Positions 51,221 through 60,400 of a stretch of DNA of 64,000 bases are shown here, one piece after another. The stretch lies in NCBI GenBank assembly GCA_964419335.1, contig CAYQOX010000006.1, forward strand, positions 62,001 to 126,000, in the 5' to 3' direction. The stretch's first letter is position 1; each line of letters begins with the position of its first letter. The notes beneath the pieces are model-generated. The model made no database searches and was not told the origin of the DNA. It was given only the letters and a program-made list of their open reading frames with translations. The DNA comes from CAYQOX01 sp964419335. Lineage in GTDB: Bacteria > Hinthialibacterota > Hinthialibacteria > Hinthialibacterales > Hinthialibacteraceae. The position numbers and the translations under genes are program-made.

Positions 51221-52084
51221 ATGATTCTCAACACCTTCAACATCATTCTATGGTCAGCCACTCTCGTCCTACTTATGCTCTGGACATGGCGGGTCTTGGA
51301 ATTCAACCGTGCCCGTCAGCGTGAAATCAATCAGCTGCTGGACCATGACCCCGCAGAGTTCCCTGAACGCCCGACGATTCACTCGGTTCCTGACTTACCC
51401 GCGCCGGTTCAACGTTATCTGCGCTATGCTTTACCCCTCACCTTACCTCACGTATTTTACGTCTCCCTCAAGCAGGAAGGGTTTATTCGGTTTAAAACAA
51501 ACCAAAAATGGACATCCCTGGTGGCCGAACAATATTACTCCCTAATCGATCCCGCTTTCGTCTGGATTGGACGTATTCCCTATTGGAAACTATTTTGGAT
51601 CAGTGCCCGCGATATGTATTTCCGAGGCGAAGGAGGCATGTATATCTCTTTCCTCTCCACCATCCCTCTAGCCAACCTGCACGGCTACGAAATGGACATC
51701 TCCTCCCTCTGCCGCTTTCTCTGCGAGACGCCTATGTTTCCTACGTTTTTGATTCCCTCCTCTTTCATCACCTGGGAGGATGTCGACGACCACCATGCCA
51801 CTGTGCATTTACATCATCACAACATGAAAGTATCCGCCTTGTGCACATTCAACGATCGCGGCGAAATGACTCAGATGGAAACCCATGATCGCTATCGTGA
51901 AGAAAAAGGCCGTTTTAAAAAGACCAAGTGGGTGTGCCATTACTCTAATTATCACGAAGTCGAGGGCTTCAAACTCCCCCGTAAAGCCTCCGCCGAGTGG
52001 CATCTTCCCGAAGGACCTTTTGAATACATCCAAATCGCGGCTTCACAAATCCAATTCCATTCACCTGATGCTCTTAGCGACTAA
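51221..52084 (+). CDS. DUF6544/DUF6920-like protein
   Basis: This is a 287-residue protein with an N-terminal membrane span (NIILWSATLVLLMLWTWRVL, about 7-26) and a soluble beta-rich domain. The segments LPAPVQRYLRYALPL (about 59-73), ISARDMYFRGEGG, LCRFLCETPMFPTFLIPSSFITWEDVDD (about 161-188) and YRE-rich C-terminal strands match a widespread uncharacterised family that I recall as DUF6544/DUF6920. No function is known. From this gene onward plus-strand genes use many C-ending codons, unlike the genes before 49 kb. The gene starts 22 bp after the terminator and overlaps no other gene. Confidence 0.75.
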   Translation: MILNTFNIILWSATLVLLMLWTWRVLEFNRARQREINQLLDHDPAEFPERPTIHSVPDLPAPVQRYLRYALPLTLPHVFYVSLKQEGFIRFKTNQKWTSLVAEQYYSLIDPAFVWIGRIPYWKLFWISARDMYFRGEGGMYISFLSTIPLANLHGYEMDISSLCRFLCETPMFPTFLIPSSFITWEDVDDHHATVHLHHHNMKVSALCTFNDRGEMTQMETHDRYREEKGRFKKTKWVCHYSNYHEVEGFKLPRKASAEWHLPEGPFEYIQIAASQIQFHSPDALSD

Positions 52085-52103
52085 AACGAAAAGGTAGATA
52101 ATC

Positions 52104-53738
52104 ATGCTTCGATCGCTCCCATTTTTCATACTTATCCTGACCTTCCCGCTTCTCACCTTTGCCCACCCCACCGCCGACCAAATCCGGAAAGAAGTCCTCA
52201 AGCCTCCCCGAGGCGAAGAGGGACGCCCTCTTCCTCTCGCTGCTCATTGGAATGTACGTAACTGGGATCCCTTCTACCAAACGCAGCTCATCCAGCAGGG
52301 GCATCATATTCTTCCTTGGATCGCTCATCCTAGCATTGAGGAAAATCTCAACTCGCTCGCTCTCGAAGAACTCTACCGCCCCATTCTCACCCAATGGCGC
52401 GAGTGGAACCTGCCTTTCACCATTCGCGACGGCAATTGGCTTAACGTTTTGCAAAAAGAACCGTACCGTAGTTTGCCTCACGAACTCAATCCCCTTACCA
52501 TCCAACCCGACGGCGAGATCGACCGCCGACCCAGTCCCTTTGGCCCCGTGGAAGTGTGGCACAAAGCAGCCCGAAAATGGACCGATAACCCCATGATGAA
52601 AGAGTTACAAAAGCTTTATCCTCATCCTCCCTTCGTCATGTTTTTGGCCAATAACGAAACCCGCAAACTACGCTGGCATGAACTCGATCATTCCAAACGC
52701 TTTCTCGATCAACATGACTCCAGCCTCTCGAACGAAGAAAAACGCCGCCTCGTGGCTGAGCACTGGATTGAACGCTACAACGTTTTCCATCAAGGCATGC
52801 TTGACGGCCTGCGTTCCCGCGCCTGGAGAGAAAAATCCAGGTTTGTCGGATACAATGCCTTCGGCCCCCACTTCTATGGCCGCTGGCCGGGCTGGAAGGA
52901 ATACGCCCTTTGCACCCCGGATCGAATCACTCCTCAGCCGCTCTATTGGGACGGTGGCAGCCCCTCCTTTTATGACAATAATTGGGAACCGGAAAAAACC
53001 GACTACCGCCTTTGGAGTCCTCAAGTAGAAAGTATGAATTGGGTGTTTATGATCGAAGAAGCCTTACAGCTCAATCCCGATTTTTGGTTCGAAATGTCCG
53101 TGTGGGATGGCGACCGTGAGGATTGGAGCGCCTCCGACTCGGACAGGAAACCTTCCAACTCCAAACCGCTGCAATACCTTGAGCGCGGCCAAAAATGGTC
53201 CCCCGAACGCTACAAAGGCCGCATCCAATATGGTATGTGGCTCACCCGTCCGCGTTCAGTGCGTGAATTTCGTGGACACATTCAACCCCGTATCGGCCAT
53301 GTCTACGAAGATTTCTGGCTCGCTCTATTAGAAGCCGTGGATCATGTTTGGGATAATGAAACTCTCACCCGTTTTTGGCGCTTTGGTGAGCTTGTTGTCA
53401 ACCCTAAGCATGAACATCCCTGGCAAGCCAAGGTCTTATCAAAATACAAAGATAAACCTCGTTGGTTTCAACTCGACACGAACTTTGATGCTCCTCGCCC
53501 TTGGGGGAATTCCACTGAAATTCCCGTCTATTCTTTAGCCCTCCGCCTCGGTGAAAAACCCAACCGCGAATGGCTCCTTTACGCTCATTCCCCATTACAA
53601 AATCGCGACCATGTATTTTTTACCATCCCGGACTACCGCGAACTCGTACTTTCCGTCGCGATCGAAGGGACATTTTATCACCTCCAAGAAAATAAAAACC
53701 TCATCAAACGTATCCATCTCCCCATCCCCTCATCCTGA
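52104..53738 (+). CDS. Secreted protein of unknown function, 544 residues
   Basis: This is an exported protein with signal peptide MLRSLPFFILILTFPLLTFA and a good AAGGTAG ribosome site. The rest is rich in Trp, Tyr, Pro and charged residues, as in glycoside hydrolases with a TIM-barrel or beta-sandwich fold. LPLAAHWNVRNWDPFYQ, FVMFLANNETRKLRWHELD and FWFEMSVWDGDRED are striking but match no family I can name. Acidic residues such as in WDGDRED could be catalytic, but this is only a guess. It follows the DUF6544 gene by 19 bp and precedes the DUF5060 protein gene, all with similar C-rich codon use. Confidence 0.75.
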   Translation: MLRSLPFFILILTFPLLTFAHPTADQIRKEVLKPPRGEEGRPLPLAAHWNVRNWDPFYQTQLIQQGHHILPWIAHPSIEENLNSLALEELYRPILTQWREWNLPFTIRDGNWLNVLQKEPYRSLPHELNPLTIQPDGEIDRRPSPFGPVEVWHKAARKWTDNPMMKELQKLYPHPPFVMFLANNETRKLRWHELDHSKRFLDQHDSSLSNEEKRRLVAEHWIERYNVFHQGMLDGLRSRAWREKSRFVGYNAFGPHFYGRWPGWKEYALCTPDRITPQPLYWDGGSPSFYDNNWEPEKTDYRLWSPQVESMNWVFMIEEALQLNPDFWFEMSVWDGDREDWSASDSDRKPSNSKPLQYLERGQKWSPERYKGRIQYGMWLTRPRSVREFRGHIQPRIGHVYEDFWLALLEAVDHVWDNETLTRFWRFGELVVNPKHEHPWQAKVLSKYKDKPRWFQLDTNFDAPRPWGNSTEIPVYSLALRLGEKPNREWLLYAHSPLQNRDHVFFTIPDYRELVLSVAIEGTFYHLQENKNLIKRIHLPIPSS

Positions 53739-53927
53739 CTGTCTCATAGAAACTCCATCCTGATTCAGACAAAAAAAAGGAACCTCCACTTCAACTCCAA
53801 CCCACCCATAAAAAATATATTTGACCTAACCTCTCATTTTTGAGATGATAAAAATTGCAATCGAAGAGGGAGACATAGAATGAATGCTTAAGTTGTTTAT
53901 CACTTATATCCACAAGCGAGGTTGAAT

Positions 53928-55496
53928 ATGTTCAAAAAGTTCCATTTAATTTATTTCGTGGGAATCTTATGTGTATTTACTTTATCCCCTGCCGCCCAGG
54001 AAGAAATCGGTAAATGGAAACGCCATGAAGTTGTAATCCCTCATACTTCATGGGAAGGTGATCCATATGAGGTTGAGCTAAAAGGTATTTACCAAAGCCC
54101 AAGCGGACGCGTCTTAGAGCAATGGGGTTTCTATGCCGGCGAGGATCAATGGAAAATTTTTTTCATGCCTGATGAAACCGGCTCTTGGACATTCACAACC
54201 ACTTCTTCCGAAGAGGCCTTGGACGACCACCAAGGTGAATTTCAATGTGTTTCTTCAGATCTCCCGGGCAAGTTAACCAACGACGGCCCTCATTGGCTCC
54301 TACAGGATCAAGGCGGCGTGTTCCCCGTCTTATGGAACCCTCCTGTCGAAGATGGAGTCCGATGGGGCTTTCGCGCACGACAACTTTCACACCCCACCAT
54401 CCAGCAGGCGCTCGATTTCGCCGCCAACACCGTAGGCGCCAGCGTTCTGGGCTTCGATGCGCTTTTAGTTGTCCCCACCGGATGGGCGGGCGATTGGGAT
54501 CAATCCGCGGTACCATACGTCATCGGCAAAGAAGGAGAGGAAATGAATTTCACCTTCTGGGACCGCCTTAACGAAAAACTGGATGCCATGCGCGATCAGG
54601 GCATGGGGCATTACATCATGTTTTATAGCGACGATGAATTAACTCCAGACCATTTCGGCTTAACTCCTCAATCCGAACGAGAAATTCTCTACTTCCGATA
54701 CGCCCTGGCACGATTAGCCTGTTATCCCATTGTGTTATGGGATAGTGGCATTGATATTGGCGAGTATCGTTCTAATGACTGGGTCGATTGGTTTGTCGAA
54801 TGGATTAAGGACAATGACCCCTGGCAGCATCCTGTCGGAAGCCGCACCGGCGGCGGCAGCGGCGGTAAAATTCCCAATGGCGCCACCTACTACAGCACCG
54901 GCGGGGCCTTTATCCCCTCCAGACTCGATTTAATCCGTAATTACTGGGGACTCGCCACCAGGCGCGATTTACCCGTCGCTCATACCGATCACTGGCGCCC
55001 CTATATCTCACGCGGCGACTGGACCCACGAAAAAATCCGCATTGTCCATTGGCGTTGTGCTCTCTCTGGAGCCCAGGCACTCTACCCCGATTACAACCAA
55101 GGCAACACTGTCTGGGAAGGTGTACTTCAAGGCGGCCCCTGGATTGGATACGCTACAAAATTTATGCACGAAAAAGTACGTTCAGATTTACGTGAATTGC
55201 TTCCGGATGATGATGTCATCCTCGCGGGAGAGGAGGCCATCGCCGCCGGAAATCCCGGCAAAGAATATGTCGTCTATGCCGAGAAAGGAGGATCAATGCA
55301 ACTGGATGTTTCAGCGGCTGAAACGAGACTTCACGCCCGTTGGTACAATCCCCGCACTGGTAAATACACCGAGGAAGAACAACCCCTGGAAGAAAAAGAT
55401 CAACATACTTTTTCTTCGCCTACCCAAGGCCAAGGGGAAGATTGGGTTCTGCATATTTATCAAATTTCTTCTGAGGTTGAGGATCTGTCCCGCTAA
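53928..55496 (+). CDS. Secreted DUF5060/DUF4038-like glycoside hydrolase
   Basis: This is a 522-residue exported protein starting at ATG 53928 after GAGG. The N-terminal domain (KWKRHEVVIPHTSW, DPYEVELKGIYQSPSG, GSWTFTTTSSEEALDDHQGEF, about 26-110) matches DUF5060, usually placed before a TIM-barrel glycosidase. The central region (about 140-430) has AALR-like helices and DWVDWFVEWIKDNDPWQHPVG. This resembles the collagen-binding/DUF4038 glycosidase arrangement but without clear catalytic acids in the normal places. A C-terminal beta domain (YVVYAEKGGSMQLDV, about 428-520) with RWYNPRTGKY is typical of the associated putative collagen-binding domain. It is probably an extracellular glycan hydrolase. 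Confidence 0.78.
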   Translation: MFKKFHLIYFVGILCVFTLSPAAQEEIGKWKRHEVVIPHTSWEGDPYEVELKGIYQSPSGRVLEQWGFYAGEDQWKIFFMPDETGSWTFTTTSSEEALDDHQGEFQCVSSDLPGKLTNDGPHWLLQDQGGVFPVLWNPPVEDGVRWGFRARQLSHPTIQQALDFAANTVGASVLGFDALLVVPTGWAGDWDQSAVPYVIGKEGEEMNFTFWDRLNEKLDAMRDQGMGHYIMFYSDDELTPDHFGLTPQSEREILYFRYALARLACYPIVLWDSGIDIGEYRSNDWVDWFVEWIKDNDPWQHPVGSRTGGGSGGKIPNGATYYSTGGAFIPSRLDLIRNYWGLATRRDLPVAHTDHWRPYISRGDWTHEKIRIVHWRCALSGAQALYPDYNQGNTVWEGVLQGGPWIGYATKFMHEKVRSDLRELLPDDDVILAGEEAIAAGNPGKEYVVYAEKGGSMQLDVSAAETRLHARWYNPRTGKYTEEEQPLEEKDQHTFSSPTQGQGEDWVLHIYQISSEVEDLSR

Positions 55497-55554
55497 GAAG
55501 GTTTAAAAACACGGGTGCCTTTTGGTGCTCAGAAAACTTAGAGGAGATGAAAAA

Positions 55555-57378
55555 ATGAGTAATTACGATATCCTCCATGTCATCACTCATTCAAGATCCA
55601 TTTTGAAGAAGTCGGTCACCCTCGCTTTTTTCATGCTTCCCATCGGGCTTTTGATCTCACCGACATGGGCGCAGGGGATTTTTGACTCAACCAATGATTG
55701 GCCTCAAATTGGCGACTTTTTCGTCCCAGGTGAAGTTCAAGTGACGGGCGAAGGAGAAGAGGCGGTCTATACCCTCACGGGGAATGGCAATGGCTTGGGA
55801 GAAACCAACGATAGTGATGAAGGCTTCTTCCTTTATACCGAGAAAGAGGACAGTTGGAGCCTCCAAGGCCGCCTCACTTGGGATAACCCCGGGCTACCCG
55901 AATCGGGCAGTGTCGGCTTGACAATTCGTGAAGATGGAGAAAACCCCAGCGCAAGACATTACACCGCCGTTATGCGTGTGGTGGATGGTGAAGAGCGCAG
56001 CGATGTTCGCTATCGTAATATTTTAGCCCTCAGCGGCTTGCCTACGAATGAATTACGCACCCTGGACGATGAACCCTTGGTAGATCCCGGGGAGGGTTTA
56101 TGGTTCCGCCTCAGCCACATACATCCACTTTTCCTCTTTCTGACCGAGTACTCGCTGGATGGGGAGGTATGGATTTTAGCCGATACCCAAGTTTTTCCTT
56201 GGGCAACAGGCTCTCTCGCCTATGGCTTGTTTATCGCCAGCGATTCCGACGATGAAGAAGTCGTACAAGCCCAAGTCGATAACGTGTCTTTAATCCCTTC
56301 TCCACCAGTCGCTGATCGCTCTTTCTCAAAACCTGTGTTTAGCCCCAACGATACCATCAACGTAACACTGGACGTCTATACCTCCACCCAGACCCCTGAA
56401 CTTGTGATAGAAGAAACCATCCCCCAAGGATGGACCGCCGCCAATATAAGTCACGGTGGCCAATCCACAGATGGCACAATTACTTGGTCATTAACCGACG
56501 TCTCGGCCGGGCGAACCACCCTCACTTACCAGGCGGTCGTTCCTGATGATCCCGCCAGCAGCGCCGAATGGGAAGGCACGATTGTGGATGGCCTTGAAAT
56601 TCTAGGCAAATCCGGCCTCATGCTTTCTGGTGGTGATGTTTCCCGTATCTCAGACGGAATCTTAATGTTCTATGATTTTTCCGAAGGCGAGGGGGATACA
56701 GTTTTCGATCAATCAGGTGTAGGGGATCCAGTAGATTTAACCATTGAAGATCCCGAGAAGGTGGTTTGGAGTCCGGGCTCATTACGCGTGGCTGCCAGTA
56801 CCAAAATCCGCTCGTTTGAACCGGTACCCAAACTATTCGACACATTTACTGATTTTGATCACGATGGTTCAATCACCATCGAAGCCTGGGTCGCCCCCGG
56901 AAACACCGAGCAAACGGGTCCCGCCCGCATGGTGACCTACTCCGATAATCCTTCGTACCGTAACTTTACCCTTGGTCAGCAGGCAGACTTTTACCAAATG
57001 CGCTTACGTACCGGGCTGGAGGTCACCGACGCAAACCGGAACGGCACTCAGCCTTTTTTCTCTTCCCCTGAGGGTACGGCAACCACAACCTTAACCCACG
57101 TGGTTTTTGTTCGCGATGCCGATTGGTCTACTTTTCTTTTCATTAACGGAGAAGATGTTTCCGAAGAGGGATCTTTTTATGACTTTTATTTCGACAATTG
57201 GGATCCATCCTATGAATTTGGCTTAGCTAATGAAATCAACGAGGAGAGACCTTGGTTGGGCGAATATTACCTGGTTGCCATATACGATCGCGGCCTCACC
57301 GCCGACGAAGTCGCCCAAAACTTTGCCGCTGGAGTTGAAATCCCCGACGTTCATATCTCCACCTGGCCTATTTATTAA
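55555..57378 (+). CDS. Secreted LamG/concanavalin-like multi-domain protein
   Basis: This is a 607-residue protein starting at ATG 55555 after AGAGGAGATG. After a signal peptide (VTLAFFMLPIGLLISPTWA) comes a beta-sandwich (about 45-245; GRLTWDNPGLPESGSVGLTIRE). A DUF11-like domain follows (about 250-350; PNDTINVTLDVYTS, GWTAANISHGGQ). The C-terminal LamG/concanavalin domain (about 360-600) has GSITIEAWVAPGN, THVVFVRD and YYLVAIYDRGLTADEVAQNF. The C-terminal domain is a typical carbohydrate-binding lectin fold. No catalytic motif is seen, so a binding or adhesive role at the surface is likely. A bidirectional terminator follows. Confidence 0.82.
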   Translation: MSNYDILHVITHSRSILKKSVTLAFFMLPIGLLISPTWAQGIFDSTNDWPQIGDFFVPGEVQVTGEGEEAVYTLTGNGNGLGETNDSDEGFFLYTEKEDSWSLQGRLTWDNPGLPESGSVGLTIREDGENPSARHYTAVMRVVDGEERSDVRYRNILALSGLPTNELRTLDDEPLVDPGEGLWFRLSHIHPLFLFLTEYSLDGEVWILADTQVFPWATGSLAYGLFIASDSDDEEVVQAQVDNVSLIPSPPVADRSFSKPVFSPNDTINVTLDVYTSTQTPELVIEETIPQGWTAANISHGGQSTDGTITWSLTDVSAGRTTLTYQAVVPDDPASSAEWEGTIVDGLEILGKSGLMLSGGDVSRISDGILMFYDFSEGEGDTVFDQSGVGDPVDLTIEDPEKVVWSPGSLRVAASTKIRSFEPVPKLFDTFTDFDHDGSITIEAWVAPGNTEQTGPARMVTYSDNPSYRNFTLGQQADFYQMRLRTGLEVTDANRNGTQPFFSSPEGTATTTLTHVVFVRDADWSTFLFINGEDVSEEGSFYDFYFDNWDPSYEFGLANEINEERPWLGEYYLVAIYDRGLTADEVAQNFAAGVEIPDVHISTWPIY

Positions 57379-57397
57379 AATTAAGTCTCACAAAACA

Positions 57398-57424
57398 AAT
57401 GAGGGGTCATTGCGACCCCTCATT
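57398..57424. terminator. Bidirectional intrinsic terminator
   Basis: An 11-bp perfect stem (AATGAGGGGTC with GACCCCTCATT, five-base loop) lies between the convergent LamG protein and the 1892-residue protein genes. A TTTTG run follows on the minus strand. Confidence 0.85.
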
Positions 57425-57450
57425 CCTATTCTCCAACATACTGCGTTCCG

Positions 57451-60400
57451 CTATCGCGATCGTGTCATAAACTCCACCGGCGCCTTCGTATCGATCGGCC
57501 CGATTACCCGCGGCGAACCGCTTTCCGTGAAGAGGAACACGCGGAAACTATATTCCTCACCCGATTGCGGACCATCCGCAAACGCATCGGCGATTTGTGG
57601 TACCTCCGCAGCCCAGCGTAGATGCTTCTCTTTCGGCCTACGGGGCAGACCTAGGAACTCGAACGAATCATTGGAACCCGTACGCACCCACACATGATAC
57701 GTCTTTACATCCTCCGAATCAAAGTTCCAGCGTACCACCAGTTCTTCCTCTCCTTCTTCATCCAAATCAATATTCCCGCTCAAGTCTGCATACGAACCCA
57801 TATCATCCGCCACAATCACGTTCTCTTTGGGGATCAGGGGTTGGAAATTCACCGGCGCCGTATGCGTAATATTGCGCATAATACGGTTCGGTCCCGATTC
57901 ACGCAGTCCGAAAATGAAGAAGCGGTAATGATGTCCAAACTCAGGCCCACCGCTAAACATGCGGTTTAAGCCTTCCGCTCCTCGTTTCCACACAAATTGA
58001 TTCGTCTTCGCACCCGTGGACGCCAGGAATTCACGCTCCTCATCTATTTGTACCCAAATGTGATAGGACGCTACCTCATCCGAGATTTTTTCCCAATGAA
58101 TTACCAGTTCTTCTTCTCCGGGTCGGTCATAATCTGTCTTCCCGCTCAACGGTTCATTGGAATCCACATCATCCGTTACATAAACCGGACGTTCAGGAAG
58201 AAACGTCGGGAAGGGGGTGATGATAATCCTGCGCGTCGGTGTCGGCGTCGGTTCGAGCCGCGGTGTGGGAGTCGATGTGAACGTCGGTGTTGGCTCCAAC
58301 TGCGGCGTCGATGTTGGTGTCGAAGTGGGGCTCGGCTCTTCCGTAGGGGATGGTGTGGGGCGTATATCACCCGGTCTTTCAGGGAAGAGATCAACTCCAT
58401 CCAAACCATAGGTTTCATCCGGATCTCCCGTCAACTGATGATTATCCAGGTATAACCCATTCACCATCGTCGAAGCAATGTGGTACAACAGATCACCCTC
58501 TCTATAATCGATGGGATCCCGGAGATCATCCAACTCGGTCGAGAAGAACAAGGTATCGTGTGGATCGACCAAAATGCGTTCCGAGAGACATTGCGACACC
58601 GCATCCAATCCGCGATTCTCACGGCCAGGCCATCCACTCAGTATCCCCGGCGCACTCGAGGGGATCTGATCCGCTCCCGAACGCAGCACACTCGCCGAGG
58701 CACCCGAAGGTGTGAATCGCATGAGGATCAAATCATCCGCGCTCACTCGGGTTCCCGCCGGCAACAAACTATTTGACCCCGCTACGAATTCTTCATTAAA
58801 CTCTTCCAGCGAGAAGATCAACCGGAACTCACGTTTCTCCGTGATGCAGCTGAGCGCATTGAGCAGTTGCACACTCGATACCACTGTCATCTCCAGCGCA
58901 TCAAACACTCGAATAAAGGCTTCCGCTTCCAGGGCATCAATCCCTACGAAATTCACTTCATTTCCATCTTCTTCCACCAAATCCAACGGATCGATCAACA
59001 CCTGGTTCAAGATCACACCACCGTTCGTCAGCAGCACATCCCCATCGGTTAATGTTTTCCCTGCGAGTATATGTTTCGAATGGGTAACTTTCATTTTCTC
59101 TTCGATGGTGAAAATGATTCTATGTTTAGGACGTCGATCATCTTGGTTCAACGCTTCTTGATCCAGCGTCAAAATATCGAATCCGTCCAATCCATAGTTA
59201 CGTACATCTAAATCAGGATCATTGAAATACCTGAGCAATTCCGGATTCCTGCCTCCAGGAAGTACACTCGCGGGTCCCCCCGAAGGATCAGCAAGCAAAA
59301 TATCCCCATGAGTCCCACCGGTCGGCAGACTTAAGTCTTCTTCAATCGTGAAATACACGAAGCAATCCTCCACCTGCGGAATTGTCGGTGTGAATGTCGG
59401 GGAAGGAGTCAGTGTATCCGTAGGTGTGGGCGTGATAATCGGGGTATTCGTCGGAGTCGGTGTTGGTGTAATAGGGATACGCTCCTTCGTCACATCTAGC
59501 GCATCCAATCCCCAATGCCCTGCTGGATTATCAAATCCTGTCAGTGGGATATTTTTTCGATAGACTTGATTGATGCCTGCCGCTAAATTCTGGAACAAGA
59601 CATCCCCATGTTGAAACTCAACCGGTGGTGTATCATCAATATCATCTGACTCCGTGGAATAATAAAGCTGGTCCACTGGCTCAATCCATTTCCATTCCTC
59701 CAGACACAAGGCGATCGCATCCAATCCCCGGTTTCGTTCTACCGTAAATCCTTCCAAGATACTCGGTGCGGAACTTGGAATCTGATTCGCTCCCGAACGT
59801 ACCACCTGGCCGGTTATATTCCCGGTCAACTCCAGGGTCAGCAGGATCAAGTCATCCGCGCTCACACGGGTTCCCGCCGGCAACACACTTCCCGTACCGG
59901 TTATATACTCTTCGTTGTTTTCCTCAAACGAAAACAGGAGGTTGATCTCGTTGGGTAAATCAATATCGGAGAATTCCATCAAGGATTTCACCACCGTCAT
60001 TTCCAACTGATCGAAGAGCTCAACTCCACCTTGAATCTCAAGCGCATCGATTCCGAGATACTCAACCGGCTCTTCATCTTCCCTCATCAGATCCATCACC
60101 TGCATGATGGCCTGATTGAGAATAACTCCACCGTTTGTAAGATAGATTTCTCCATCCCCGGTGCTCGAGCCAAAGAGCGGATGGTTCGGATTCGTGATTT
60201 TTACTTCCTCTTCGGTCGTGAAGTAAATCTTGTGCCAGAGTCTCATCTCCATCAATAAATCAGGATCTCGTAAATCATGTTCAAACACTTCCTTATTTAA
60301 CCCGATAATATCGAATCCATCCAACCCTCGATTTTCAACTTCATCCGGGGTGATGGGTAATTCTCGGAACAATCGTAACAAGTCATAATTGCTTCCACCC